DNA from: Opisthorchis felineus | Lineage: Eukaryota; Platyhelminthes; Trematoda; Opisthorchiida; Opisthorchiidae | DNA: 64,000 bases | Assembly (NCBI GenBank): GCA_004794785.1 | Contig: SJOL01006394.1 | Span: 91,459-155,458 of the forward strand | Reading direction: 5' to 3' | Shown here: positions 1 to 13,325 of the stretch, piece after piece | How the letters are laid out: every line of letters starts with the position of its first letter | Numbering within the stretch: the stretch's first letter is position 1 | Translations under genes and position numbers: made by a program | The notes under the pieces: generated by a model | Told to the model about the DNA's origin: nothing | Databases searched by the model: none | What the model saw: the letters and a program-made list of their open reading frames with translations, nothing else

Positions 1-3000
1 CTCCATTGTCCACCACTTGGAGTGATCGTATACCGGTGGGTTGTATTTCTGGCTTATTTGTTCCTCATGTATAGCTTCCCACATTTTACTTTTGAACCGC
101 TCTACAAATAAGCACACTCCCTAGTCGTTCTAGGGTATGCATGGTTTTGCCACAGTAGGTCATTTGGATGATATTTGTTAAGCAACTGGCTGCATTACTC
201 TCCACAAGAGAACTCACCATAACGAAAATCAGCTATCCATGGAGGCCATGACACCAACTGGTGTACGATCTCCGTGAGGAGCCGTCGCCCTTAGGAAGGG
301 CCGAATGCGACGTTTTCCCACGGCGTTCTCCTAGTGGTGTGCCTGACGGTTCCTGCCTCTTTTTGGAGGGGCATATCTTGGAGGACGACTGCAATAATCC
401 AAAAAACTCAACCAAAATGACTGGCGTTAACTCTACACATGATCTGCTCATTCCTTAACCATTCAAACGGCCGGTTAGCTTATTCCACTGGTTGTTGATC
501 ACCATCTGAGGAGACGTCATCAGTGCGCGGTGAGGTGGGTAGCTTACTACTTCTATCACATCACGCCTGTCGGTAACTGATCACCTACCAGCATGTGTCC
601 TGAGCTCATCAACAGTCTCGTACTTTATCCCGACGACTGATAGAGGTCGCCTAATTCACGTGATGTCACAAACGTTTTACAACAACCTGGCCTCAACAGT
701 ACTTTACAAAATCCACCATTTTTATGTCCTGGCAATCACCCTGGACCTAAATGCCTTACTTACCAACTTTCGCTAGTAAGTACTCTGCCGACATACCGTA
801 ATGTCATAATCGATCTTTTATTGCTACAAAACATGGTCAGTCCCGAAAAAAGCCGTGCTGGTCACTTCGATCAGTTTTTCTTCTGTCATGGCAAAAACAA
901 ACACACAAATTTAAACTCCGAATTCCTGCTGTTAATGGCCCTTCCACCGGTATGCGATTAGTCGACAATCGATTGCTTGCGGTAAAACGTTTGCCTATGT
1001 CGTATTGCAAGGCAGTTGCTTGGGGTTGCAGATAAAAACACTTTCAATTCACAGTAATGTGTTCGAGTCCAATGACTTCATAGATAGTTGCTAGAACATC
1101 CCGAGTCACCCGGACGTACCCTTCGAGGAGTGTGCGCTTCTGAGACACTTATAAAACATATATTAGAAAGTTTGAGAATGAGCGATTCATTCATCATTGA
1201 GAGATTTCTTTTAAGCGCTCTGTACTTGTCGTCCTTGTCTAAGTTCCCCTTCCAAGCGATCGAAGTAGTTGGGTTGTATGGTTTACTTTGAAGGAACGTT
1301 TAAATGCAAGTTTCCAATCAAAGGGCGATCTCCCCATTTATGTTCCTGCACTTTGTATCTTTCGTTGACTGAATTATTTAACCTTTAGACTATACTTCAC
1401 TCGAAGTATAAAGTATAAAAGTAGCACCGGGTGAGATGTCTACTGGCGGATTTAATGCATGTGCGTTTTGATTCCCCAACGTACTCACTTCCGTAATCCC
1501 ATAGCTAGAGCAAGAGGAAAACTAAAAATATCTGTCAAAGTTTGATCGTACCATCTAGGATGCTGTGGTTCACAGGGCGGTGGACAGTAAGGTCATCTGA
1601 GGTCCGTTGTTTTTTTCGCTGAGCTGGGCACCTTGGTTCCAAACGGTTCATCGCCAGTCGAGTTGACATCGTCAGTGCCTTATAAGTGGAAGTGCGTGGT
1701 TGTTGCGCCTGAGTGGGTTGATATGGGGTCCACTCACCCAGACTGACCTTGACCGATCCTGGGTGAGCATTCCTATTGGCTTGTTGGTTGCCTGTCTTCT
1801 GATAGGTGGATATCCAGGTGGCCCTGAGACTTGCCTTCTTCAGTTCTCCCGTCGTTACCTTTGTTCGTTTGCCTTCATAGTGGGTTCCGCTTCTTGATAC
1901 GTTGGCCTGATGACCGAAGCTTACTCAAGGTAACCTTTAATTTGGCTGTCCCTAACCTGTAGCAATGCGTAGAAGGATCGATTCCGGTACGTTAGTTAGA
2001 ATTTCCCTCTCGTGTCTTGTATTTTCAACCTCAATTCACGTTCACTCACAACTCACTGGTAATGAAACGCTTGCCACCGAATTGCTCAGCTCAGTGAACA
2101 AACCAATGGTCATCACTACAACCAGAGATGCCACTATTTCCTTCAATGGCAAAGTCGTCTAAGCTGTCTGGAATGATAGATTTAGGCATCCTTCTCTTAT
2201 TACTCAAGCTCCATGGTCCCAGTGAACTGCTTTGTTAGGCGACTCGAATAATGTAGTTTTCCGTTATATCAGAGGCTGTCTGTTGTGAAGTTAAGACCAC
2301 CAATGTCTGTCACCTAACTGATACATCTACGCGAAACCCAATTACAGTTTGAAACGAACACCGACAACCGTATCTGTCTATTTGTTAGTCTTCCTCTTCT
2401 TCTTGGCCAAGTGTGTATTTATTTATTTATTCATTCATTCGTTCATTTGTTTGCTGTTCCTTTTCCCCACACTTGACGGCCCACCCAATAAGTGTTACGC
2501 GTTCACATTTGATTGTTTGTGTAGCAGTTAACTAACCCGAGCTTACGTGCCACCACCAGTACTGTCGGTACACACCGCATAGGTGGAGAGAAACAATTGC
2601 CGTGACCGCACTTCGAATTTCCCTAAACTAGCGTCCTCTCCCCAGCTTTTGCATTTGTTATTACTGTGTGGTGTTAGTGAGCTGGGTTGTCTTTGAATTG
2701 TTGGCGTGTTTTTGCTTGCTGCAGTGCTGCCACTGCAACGCATATGTTCGTTTTGCAATTGTCACATGTATCCATCCACATCTGTGTGTGATTGTGTCCC
2801 AGTGTGGTTCGTGTTTTCGCTCTCTCTCAGTTGGCAGGTAGACAGGCAGACAGATACTGGTTGTTCTGTTTGTGATACTTTTTTCAACCACTGACTTTGC
2901 CTTCATCCACTAAAGACACATGTTTAGGTGTCGTAGACAAATGATTCATTTACGTTTAAATCGGAATTCTCACCTTACGATTGTGTTTGCTTGTGAGATC

Positions 3001-3440
3001 GAATGGCTGCTGACTTTTTCGTCGCCATCTTGACCACTTTTTCTCTGTTTGTCAGACCTGTTCTCTAGCCTAAGTCGTCCTGTCACTCTAGTCCTTTTTG
3101 CGTTCATGGTTCAGCGAGTACTAAGCTACCTTTATTTGTACCCGACAGTTAACTTCGGGCCGTCTATGTCACAGTTTCACCTACCGACCTTCTTATCCTG
3201 ATGAACGTCCTTAACAAATTTTCAGTTCTAACGAGTATTTTTTCCAGTTTACCAGTAACGTTCAAAATATCTAGGAGAATTCACGCTGTGAATTTTCGGT
3301 AAAACCAGCGATTTTGTGAACCCCTTTAAACACACCCCTGTCATAAATAACTTGATTCCTTTGCCTTTGTGCAGTAGCTTCAGTTGAGGAATATCCTAAA
3401 CGAGATTCAGCTGTGTTTCAGTTGGGTTTCCCGAATTGGT
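1..3440. other. no gene recognised
   Basis: Only short ORFs on both strands, none with a recognisable domain or a convincing exon structure. A 65-residue ORF at 1965-2162 begins with a hydrophobic stretch, but nothing else supports it. A simple repeat lies at 2416-2452. Confidence 0.6.
2416..2452. repeat. tetranucleotide microsatellite
   Basis: Imperfect tandem of TTTA units passing into ATTC/TTCA units, about nine units long, read directly from the sequence. Confidence 0.8.
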
Positions 3441-3444
3441 ATAC

Positions 3445-3585
3445 AAATGAGTTTAGTTCGCAGATTTCGTGCAATTTGGGTCCAAGTAGAACGTAAGGTT
3501 GGCGGAAGCTCGGGGACTGCGCCTAACTGATGAGCTCTAAGAAGAGCGAAACCGGTCGTGGGCTGTCGAAGAGTGTGAATGGTTT
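3445..3585 (+). mobile_element. Penelope-like terminal fragment (class P copy 1)
   Basis: This fragment shares an extended segment with copies at 53.83-53.95 kb (+) and 56.46-56.60 kb (-). The shared order is a CAATTTGG block, an AAGTAGAAC-like block, a GGTTGNCGGAA block and GGGGACT, followed by a hammerhead core. Penelope-like elements are known to carry hammerhead motifs in their terminal repeats, so assignment to such an element is an inference. No coding part is attached here. Confidence 0.6.
3521..3563 (+). ncRNA. hammerhead ribozyme, class P copy 1
   Basis: The core CTGATGA lies at 3527-3533. A helix II hairpin GCTCT/AGAGC follows, then GAAAC at 3548-3552. Helix III is two base pairs with a 2-nt loop (AC-CG-GT), which places the cleavage site after C3557. 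Helix I pairs GCCTA (3521-3525) with TGGGC (3559-3563), with a single A/G mismatch next to the core. All conserved core bases are present. The very short helix III is what is known for Penelope-element hammerheads and would be expected to weaken monomer cleavage. Confidence 0.82.
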
Positions 3586-3599
3586 CCTTTAAGAAAACT

Positions 3600-6500
3600 T
3601 GACTTATTTTTGGGTTATAGTAGCAAGAAGAATAATCCTGACAACTCCTACGGTACTATATCACACAAAATAAAGTCAAAATATGTGTGACAGCCGAACA
3701 ACTCGTGAGAAAATTTAATTTGAATATCAGCCGAGCAGTAAAACGGTTGATAAGTCATTACCACGGTACAATCACTTTTTGACATGAAATCTTTCAAACG
3801 CGTAATATGGGCTGCAGCCTGTTGAATCACCAATAGCTAGGCGGTTTTTGGTTCGCGTCATGTAATAAAGCGGTGAACGAACTATTTGCGTTCGGCTTGT
3901 AATGTATCTGAATCACGTGCTTGGTAACCGATGAAGACATTCGGACTAATCGATTGGTCTGAGCAAAGATTCTTGCAATACCGATTTTATTAGGCTGGTA
4001 GAGTGTTGCCTTCCCTAGCGGCACGTCAGCTCCCGCAAGGTAGGACAAGTCAGTGGTGAACCGGGGTGACATTAAAACAGCGAAATATCTTGATAACCAC
4101 ACTGTTCAAATGCTTATTGCTGTTCCAGCTACTAGATACGGGGACTATAGAAACCAAAAGCCGGATTGCCACAAACACCTGAGGCGATTATCGATATTTT
4201 TTGCTGGCAGGATTGATCCGTAGCATATGTGTGCGATGGATGTCATGCACATGATTACAAGCGTCTGATTCAAGGTAAACAGGGAGATAATGTTCAATTA
4301 TTGGGCACAAACTTCGATTGAGTGATGCATTGGGAACCCCCCAAACTATAGTTTGTCTGGTTCGACGCTATTCCAATGTTCCCTGACACCAGTACATTTA
4401 CGCTTATTGTGCTCCCGAAAGAAAATAGTCATCATAAAACGAAAAATTTACGTTGCATACTCAAAAGTCGTTCAAGGATGACACAGTTCACGCCAAGGGA
4501 GTCACGCCTTATTGCTTCAAACAGCGTTGTTCGCCGCTGTTTGCATGCTTAATTGGATGATCAGGTATATTGGCTTGTTATCTGGCCATAATCTGATTGG
4601 CTGTGCGACGCCTTGGGTCGCTAGTTGGAAGTCACCGGTTATCTCAACTAACCAAAACACATGAGCCTTGCTGGTCCGTTGGTCGAGGCCCGATGTTATC
4701 TTCAGTTGTAAGCAGCGGAAGACGTTAATGTTCAGCTGGGAGACAGTTGTTCAAATTCTCACTGTTATCAACTGACATTGGTGTCAATTTGTGAAGCGCC
4801 GTTCTTACCCCATCTAACTCCATGCCTTTACTGGTCTTAGTACTTTAGTGCGACAAATAACAAAACCAAGCAGTTAAACTTGACCAGGATGACGAATGGG
4901 TTTATTTCAGTCATGTAAAACACCATGAATTCGAAAGTGATTCCATATCCCGTTTGTACTTTTGTCCAACTAGTCTCATTTTAGTGCTGCTTTTGAGCTG
5001 CAATCTACTTTTATTCTTTTGAAATTCCAAATCAAAATGATTTCAGTTACCAGCAACCGGGACACTGTCAACGAAATTGAAAGTTTGATGGATGTAACTC
5101 AAATCATCTTAGCCACAGTAGGTTGTTCACATATCTGTATGTGCGGCGGTTGCTGGAAGAGTCCAGTCCTGGACTATAGGCGATACTTTTCGAGCATCCC
5201 GTCGGTTCACCAGTCAAAACCGACTTTTCTCGACTTTTCGTCAATTTCGTTTAGTAGATAAGTTTCGTCCCACCGGTTCTTCATATTCATCCTTCGGTTG
5301 GCTTGCTCAGCGGCGTTATCGTACTCAACATAACAGCCTGAGGTACAATCTACCTTCTGTGTCTAGTGTAACGCCAGTGCCCATCAAGGCGCCGTTTTAT
5401 CACGTTTTCCTTCCACTCACTGGCTGTTAAGGAATGCCAATGATTGTATCCTTCGCTCTGGTTTTTTACACTCTCGAGGATAAACTTCTTATCAGGTTAA
5501 ACGAGGCTGCGTTGTGTGACAGTACTGTTCTCTCGATGATATCCTAGAAATGTGGTACTCATTGGAGTCATGAAGGCATGTGATCGTGGGCGTGTTGCGA
5601 GAGTTGAGTGGTTCCGTGTCGAGATTAGAAGGAAAACAGAATAGACGGGCTTTAATCGTCTAATGACGATAGTACATGAGCTGAAAATATAGAGTGAAAA
5701 TTACCAGTTAATGATGTGTGAAAAGTGTGGTCTACATAGTCATGACAGTGCGGCAACCTTGCACTGATAGACTACGTTTGCCCTCATGTGGAAAAGGTAG
5801 GAATAATGATACCGAAACAGCCTACAAGTTCCATTCATATTCTTGCTGAAACGGTGTCGAAGTAGCAGGCTCTTAATGTCATTCGGGAATCAGTAAGCCG
5901 TACGCCCATAACTCTCTTGATCAGCCACAGTAAAACGGTGATTGGATACACCGGTGAATTGGCGCCATTATTACAGCACCCCGTAACCGTACAAGAATTT
6001 GGGTAGTACGACTATTTCAACGTTCTGGACTTGAAACGTGCAGCTCATGATTGACTGTTTTGAGAGCTCTCGTATACCGATTTAACAGTAAATTCACATC
6101 TATTACTTGCTCCCCTTTTATCGGCAGTCCGTTTTGTTTTCATTGCATTATGGCAACTGGACGAAGACAGTTGTCCTGATCACATGTTCAGTCGTTTATT
6201 TATACAATGGTTTTTGACACCACTTATAGTAAGTCCATATCCTCGTCACCCGCGCACGTCATGCTTGAGACCAGTTGGTTTCTAAAAAGCAATCAGTAAA
6301 CAACAATTAGGTCTGGTTGGGCTGAAACGCACCTTGCGCACTACGCCATTCCTGCACTCACACACCGACCTGATGCATCACGTTCGAGCCAGCTTGTTTT
6401 CACTAGCCTGAAAGGTGAAGATGTAAGTGGAAAAGCCACGCCCATTTCGTAATGCCATTCATCTGAAAGTGAACAAACTGAAGTAGCATGCGCAATGAGA

Positions 6501-9500
6501 AATGAAAGCCTTCTCACGTACCGACGTGTGCGAAAGACAGGATAGATTTTTTTAAAACGCTGACACAGAGCTGTTGCAGAAACAATCCTGAAATGATCCA
6601 CAAAGACTGAGCACTGTACAACGAAGTTAATGAGATCAGGTTGTTCACTTGCAGTGAATAGGAGAATAATCTAGTCAGTGGTTTGATCGGTGTTCCTGAC
6701 CACCTAGACTAGTTATCCCGACCTTTCGCCATTTCTGGATATTTTCCAGATAAATTATTTACCCTGGATTTGGATGCGTGTGGAAAGCAAACAGTAAAGC
6801 CTGGAAACTAGAGGGATGAGAACAGCCATCTACCCTCCGCCCCCCCCCCCCCAAGTAGGCTTCCAAAGGCAAGTAGTGCATCCGTGACCAGCTTGCTTTA
6901 CGTGATAAGGCGCACAGATATAACAAATGAATTTATCAACTTTTTACCTCCTAGCATTCAGGTTACGTTATATTTTCATTACGTTCAGTGACACATCCGC
7001 GTCGTACATTCTGATTCCTTCCGAAAACCTGACAGCTTCGATAAGTTTTGGGGGCGTTCTTTCGAAAAATCTTCGCCTTCCTTACAAGATTGGTGCCTAG
7101 TGCCGTTCAAAAGACCAGGTTGGTTTCGTCCTAACTACACAATGTTAGATCAGTGATCCAGCTGGGTTGATTACAGTCTTGCTTCCTGGTGTCTTACTGC
7201 GTCAGCGGATAATTCATTCATTTCACTCCATAACAGTTGACCGCAGCTGACGTGACGGGATCTGAATCTTACGCGCCAGCCACTGAGGGCCATGAAACCC
7301 ATGTGTTCCGACTTACGTACCACCTTCTGCCAAGAACTCTAGTATTTCCGGCGTAGGCACGGAGGAGTTGTTTTATGGCCCCACATATAACATCCTCTCT
7401 CTCATTTACTGAAACCGTCTTTGTTTTCACGAAGATTTACAGACCCATTCTCCCCATGAAGCACGTTATGCTTCTGATATATTTAGTGACTTGCAGCTGT
7501 TTTGCGATGTCCCGTAGTGACAGTCCAGTTGTTTTCACTCGAATAACTTGCCGTCCAGAGTTAGAACAAACCTCTTACCGAGCTTCGCTTTTCCCAATTG
7601 TACTTGAACGTGGCTAGTGGCCGAGTTGAGAATTTCAGTGATTCTTGCTGTCAGTACATTGTCCCTTGTCTCAAGGAGTGGGTGGGCATCGTCCGACTTT
7701 ATCACGTTACGAATACCCCAACAAACGATTTTTCAAAACTCAGGAATGCGATGTGTTGTTCGAGTCCCGTGTAGCAAGCAGTTACGCACGCTCACTAAGG
7801 CCAAGTTAAAGCAAACCTCAAAGAGGAAACCCTGAACGTTAGTTCTATCCTATAAACGCACAAAAATGCGGTTTGCCTAATGCGGTTCAGCTGGTTTCCT
7901 CGGTCACGGACACAAGCTTTGTCTTGACTATTCAACCACACCTGCGATGAATTGGGTCTGTTTGAAGGGTCATTAGTGTTCACCCGGTGGTCCGTACTGA
8001 GAGATTTCACTGTGCCGTCTCAGTTGTCCTATGAGTTTGCTGTCATTTCATTGGACCATGCTAATATGTGAATTGAAGGGAAAGCTGGCAAAGCTAACGT
8101 TATTTGTTCTCGTCCCCATAGTATGTTCTGTTTGAAATATTGTTCCCATTGACACCCTGGTCAAACTTTTTTAGTCATTTCTACCTTAGCAGGAAGGCGG
8201 AAAAGCAGCAACATTTTCACTCACGCTTGTGGTGAGCCACATGTTTTTGCAACGATCTTCCATTATGCGGGTCAAGAGTAACTCGCAAACGAACAAAATA
8301 TACGCCGCTGGCAACTGGAGAAGGGTGTGGTCCACTTATTTGCTTTTCCCACTTCATTTGTACGCAGCTAAATTGTTACACCGATGTTGCGCTTTTTGTT
8401 ACACGGTACTGTGTACCTATGGTCTACCCAAGATTGCATTGCGTGGAAGAGAGAGAGAGGTAAAAGGAATGACTGGCCTGTGTAACACATTTTGTTGCCC
8501 ATATGGTTTCCAACAGGGAAACGAACCTGAAATCCCATTGCATTTGATTGATATTTTTTTGTTAGACAAGCTAGGTAAGGTATCCGGGCTGGGGTAGACT
8601 ATCAGTCTGGGGGCTTTAAAAACCAGTGTCCGGCTTATGACACCCAAATTAATAAGAAACATTAAATTTAAAGATATTTCTGCTTCAACTGAGCGGTTTT
8701 CCGTTCGCGAGAGCCCTCTTATTAATTGGTCTATAGTTTGGGAAATATCATGCCGAACTCTTGGTGACGACTAGGCCATTTGTAGAGTTGATCAGTCTGC
8801 ATCAGCGTGGAACTGCAAATCGCTAAGTTCATACAAACAAGCTAGTAACACGTGTCACCCTTTAATACGTACGTAGCAGTGCAGTCTGCCGCGCCTGATA
8901 GGTGCGCGAACCAAGATGAGAGTAACGCATGACATCCACCTTTCAATTGAGAGCAGTTTTTCATCATAAATCATGCGGTGCATGGCATAAACTGACGACA
9001 ACTAATACGACACACCCAACGGCGTGCTGGTAATATCTCTTCGAATAGTGACAAAGCATAGATCAATTTTCAAGTTCAACGAACAGGTCCACAATCGTAT
9101 AACACATCCAAGCTAGCATTATTTAGCAACCCACTAACATTTCCTTCCAAATCACATACTCAAGATGAGTATAAGGATACCGCTCATTGTATAATCTAAC
9201 AACTCAACTAGGTGCATACAACTGCGAAGCGTGTACGGTTGCTATAACTACTACTGATATGACTACTATTAGTATCCCCACTGATGATGGCATGAGTCGT
9301 CTATCCCACTCCACCCCCGCATAAACACTGTTGTGTGTGGCACCCACTGCAGTCCTTATCCGGAGGCTTCCTGTTCGTATTGTTCGATTTTCCCATGGAA
9401 ACTGCTTGAATATGTGCTAGAAAAATGAGTGGGCGCCACGGAGCCATACAATAATTTTGCTAACATTGCTTGCTTTCATGTTCAAACCCTATACGGATCG

Positions 9501-9784
9501 TATCTCTTGTGAAGTAAACATTTACTGTTGACGAGACGAGCCATAACTAGATTGGTCGTTTGACTATGTATTCCTATGGACGAAATCCTGAGAAATGCAG
9601 TCCGGACTCTTATGCTGCGTCCCCCTCTCGGTTTCCCCCTCTCCGTAGACTTAATCTATGCCCGCACGCTCGTCCGTATCTTCAAGGCTTGCCTTTGTGT
9701 GTCCTTTTTGTCGTAGCCGATTTGTCGCCTGTCAGACAGAGTAGCCCGCAATGGTGTGCAAAACAGTCTTGATAGTTAAATCGT
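3600..9784. other. no gene recognised
   Basis: About 6 kb with only short ORFs on either strand. The longest is the 122-residue ORF at 8229-8597, which lacks any recognisable domain. A homopolymer C run lies at 6840-6852. No splice-supported exon chain was seen. Confidence 0.55.
6840..6852. repeat. poly-C run
   Basis: Thirteen consecutive C on the + strand, a likely site of sequencing or polymerase slippage. Confidence 0.95.
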
Positions 9785-9940
9785 CCCCTTTTTTGGTGTC
9801 CAGCTGCCGTGTCACCCGAAGGAAGCACGGTGGCTTGCCTAAGCCTCGACAGGAACAGTTGAGGTGCAGCACTTGGGTTCGAACCACGAACCTTCCAGTC
9901 ATTAATTTCGAACCTGAACCACTGAGCCATCTCGGGCTCC
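9785..9940 (-). mobile_element. tRNA-derived SINE, diverged copy
   Basis: Read on the - strand it has a tRNA-like head with a GGCTCAGTGG-type A box and a GGTTCGAACCC-like B box. The family's tRNA-unrelated body follows, then a decayed A-rich tail near 9787. It matches the copies at 18.7, 30.1 and 58.2 kb in order and content but is more diverged and internally shortened. Confidence 0.8.
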
Positions 9941-9944
9941 CTGA

Positions 9945-12085
9945 TATTTACTAAAACGTGGTTCTATCGAAAGCCGAACCAAACTCGAATTACATAGAGT
10001 CCTCATTTGAAATCACTCTGTTTCGGTAATTCGTATATTACCCATCTTTTGGTTTCCACCGCTTACTTTGACACAAAATAACGTTCTCCACCATGCACAA
10101 AAACTCAGTACGTAGTGCATGAACGCTACTGTTTATTTTCCCGAATTCATACTTCGAGTTGGGTACCTACTGCGCCACCCACTGTTTTTCAATTAACCTC
10201 ACTACGAATTCGCGGCTGATATCCTACACTACTTATTCTCTCAAACCCGCCTGTAAGGTATAATGAGACGCATTAGCAGGCTCTACCTCCATCCATAGAC
10301 AGAACAAGTAGCGATCGTCTTGCCCGGTATTTCAATGGCAGGATAACTGTCTTTGTATACTTTCGAGGCTGTCAGAGGTTCGTCGTTAGTCTTCTAGGGT
10401 TACGTTGCAAATCTGAAATCAGACCGAATAGCATCAGATACTCCTCAATTTTGGGTGGTACGAAAAACGGAGTTTAGACACTGAAGGTGGTCAAGCGCAA
10501 AAAATTGTAATTACATTGTGTTGTCTTTATCATACGACACCAGTACCGTCAACGTAATTGGTGCAGCGCCAAATGTGTCAATCCAGTTATCTACGAGCAT
10601 ACATACATAGACTAGCTTATACGCAAAGTGTGGAGTGTTTTCATATGCACACTAGTTGACTTACAGTTTATGAGTAATATTAATGTGTGAGCTTTGATCA
10701 CACGTGGAACATATGATTTATCGGCTTCAAGGTTGATGTTTTAGTTTTTGCCACATTCTTCCAATGGTTGTCCTGTATGTGGGTTCTGTTCGCACCCTGG
10801 TTTTCAGATGCACCCATTGCTACTTCGTTTTCAAAACACTCGACTTTGAAGGTTGTATGCCGGGTATTACAGTTACCCCCTTTATAGATGTCATCCTCAG
10901 GTTAGACCACTTATGTTTGATCCCTTCAACTGAGCTCTCCAAAAAGAGGAAGGTGTACTCTTTTGGTGCATGTTTAGTTGACTTGCAAAGAAGCCCATGA
11001 TCAGGCAACCTGCACAGGAAAAACGTCGTGTGTCTCGAAATTTGTAAATTCATGTAAGTATTTTTGTTGCAGTGATTTGCTCCTGTTTCCCTTATTTCAG
11101 TCACCTTTTTCATTCTGGGCTTTTGCCGAAGCCACTTATACAAATATTATAACTTAACACTGGCCTTTTACGCTGATTGGTCGTTTTTTGGTAAACCGAG
11201 GGGGGCGTGCGCGGTAAAGACCTTAGTCAATTTGGCCACCACTTTTTCTATGCTCTGCAGTTTGGATTGTTGACATATTCTCATGAAAACGGAACTCTCC
11301 ATTCTCCTATTCAATGCGCACCAAATGTTATACGATAGGCGAACAAAAGTGAACAATTAATGCCACATGCCTAGTTCCCATAAACGGCGTTCACCATCAC
11401 TTTCATTCTCAGACTGTCACGTTCGGTATGGTTGATGCCAGGTAACGGTGTGAATAGAGTGATGGCATATGAAGGTGCTTGTCCCTGTCTACAGGCAGTT
11501 ATCGTTCAACCCGAACAGACATTTTACTCTACCTATTGCTCACCTATTCATTCGATCTTACGGGAACTTCTCTCATCCTGCCACCAACCTAGGTATCGCT
11601 CGCATTTGGCTATGTCCGCGGTTAAGGCCTATTCCATAGAACAACTGAAGTGTGGTCGGACACCAATATAAGCAACTCGTTCACATTCCTGGAAAAACTC
11701 ACCATGACAGGGCGTATGTAGTCTCTTCCACCTAAAAATCCTCCTTTAACACTCACCCGTTCTTACTTTATTCCGCGTGTGACAACTCAAAACGAAGCCC
11801 TGAATTGCATTCAACCTTTCCACTCGTTTAGAAAGAAAAATAAAATCCTGTACTTTCATTATAGGCTGGGTCGCCACCGACAAGGTTAGGATTTGTCCAC
11901 TGGCACATATGCAACCCAGTTTTCATCATTTACAGCGACTCCACTTGCGCGTAGGACAAATATGAACCAAAGTACTTTGTTCACTTCTTCCACGCTTTGA
12001 AATTTGTAGGGGAATCCGACTTCACGAGAGCAGCCAAGTGTTGTCCTTGTGAAGAATAAGTATTTTGGCTTCAATTTCCTATTTT
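9945..12085. other. no gene recognised
   Basis: Short overlapping ORFs in several frames without recognisable domains. No RNA gene or strong repeat was seen. Confidence 0.5.
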
Positions 12086-12087
12086 AG

Positions 12088-12995
12088 CATCCGTACTCGA
12101 CTCGGTTGACCGGTCTGTTCTCTTTGACACGCTTGCCCACCAAGGAATGCCCCGGAAGTTTGTGAACATAATAAGCTCTTTGTATTCTCGGACTTCCAGA
12201 CGTGTGAGAGTATACGGCGAGCTCTCCAAAAGCTTCCGTACACAAAGCGGTGTCCGTCAGGGATGCCCACTCTCTCCTTTCCTATTTAATTTCGTGATCG
12301 ATGAGATAATGAGACGAACGCTGGAAGGTCTCCAAAACCCCGGTGTTCAAATAGCCTGTGACGAAAACCTTGTCGATCTGGAATATGCAGACGACATCGT
12401 TCTCATGTTCGAAGAGGAGGAGAGGGCGCAGGTGTTTTTGGATGAACTGACCAAAGTCATCCCGTCCTTTGGTATGCACTTTGCACCCACAAAGTGTAAG
12501 GTCATGCTGCTGGACATGCAGTCACTGAACACGCCACTTACAATCCGGGGAGGGGCACTGGAAGTTGTATTAGTTCTGATTCTAGTGTGACAGATGGGGT
12601 CAAGACAGGAATCTGCAAGGATCAGGTTGCGTTTGCTAATTTGAGACACCTATAGCGTCAAAGCGGTATACATCTGAATCTCAAGGGATGTGTGTATCAT
12701 GCTACAGTGCGGGCTGTTTTCTTGTATGACTGAGACTTGGCCTGTTCGAGCATCGGAACAGAAACGTCTTCAGGCCTTCGACAACCGTTGTCTCAGGGCC
12801 ATAGCTCGTATAGGTTGGTGTCGAAGAATCCGCATTGAAGAATGCGTCCAGCAGCAGAAGCTGCGTTGGTTAGGCCATAATTTGCCGGAGGGAGAGAGGT
12901 TTTCCGTGCCCCATTCGGAGTGGCAGAATCAGAGAGATGGCCAACCCTTGACCTGGCAGAGGGGTATGAAAGAGATTACGTAAGGTTTGGGTGCT
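12088..12995 (+). pseudogene. reverse transcriptase fragment (RTE-like)
   Basis: The longest open part, 12147-12590, contains SGVRQGCPLSPFLFN (RT motif B region) and LEYADDIVLMF, which carries the catalytic YADD box (motif C). Upstream of its first ATG the same frame continues to about 12088 with a DSVDRSVLFDTLA stretch, so the ATG is not a true start. After 12590 the reading frame is lost. Recognisable C-terminal pieces resume at 12720-12985: SEQKRLQAFDNRCLRAIARI, then a QQKLRWLGH stretch. The element is dead through truncation at the 5' end and frameshifts. Neighbouring sequence gives no sign of a host gene. Confidence 0.85.
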
Positions 12996-13325
12996 GTCGG
13001 CGCTACTCGCCTACCAGGGTAGGGACCGCGTGATCCCCATTGCGCCTGGTTGGAGACACTGCAAGACATGGCTGCTAATCGATGTCAATGGCGTTCTTGT
13101 TGTCAGTTGTCATTTTCTATCCAGGTTGCCCGATTGAGTGTCTGGCGGTGGAGGCACCTTGGAATGATTGTAGTAAGGTTTCACTAAGTCCATTCCCTGT
13201 CCATCTTTATTCTTCTCCTCACAATAGGGCCTTCATGTAAATCATGGTTGTACGGCAGCGAGACAATAGTGTTGAATACTGGTATCGTGCTGTCCATAAT
13301 GATGATGATGGTGATCGTGAAGTAT
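12088..13325 (+). mobile_element. 5'-truncated RTE-like non-LTR retrotransposon
   Basis: The fragment begins inside the reverse-transcriptase domain. It keeps the finger/palm region, the C-terminal region after the RT, a 3' untranslated stretch and a short trinucleotide (GAT)n tail near 13300-13318. Simple-repeat 3' tails are typical of RTE-clade elements, and 5' truncation is typical of target-primed reverse transcription. The clade call is tentative; a related jockey-group lineage is possible. The endonuclease end of a similar element lies separately at 47.3-49.0 kb. Confidence 0.8.

Noticed and set aside
1965..2162. 65-codon ORF with hydrophobic start
   Set aside because: Too short, no family, no supporting signals.
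8229..8597. 122-codon + strand ORF
   Set aside because: Cys- and hydrophobic-rich but no family, no signal peptide at the start and no splice or poly(A) support.
9877..9887. B-box-like GGTTCGAACC strings as true tRNA genes (also at 18.76, 30.24 and 58.37 kb)
   Set aside because: All lie in the SINE family. The anticodon and acceptor arms do not form a tRNA cloverleaf, and the SINE body follows.
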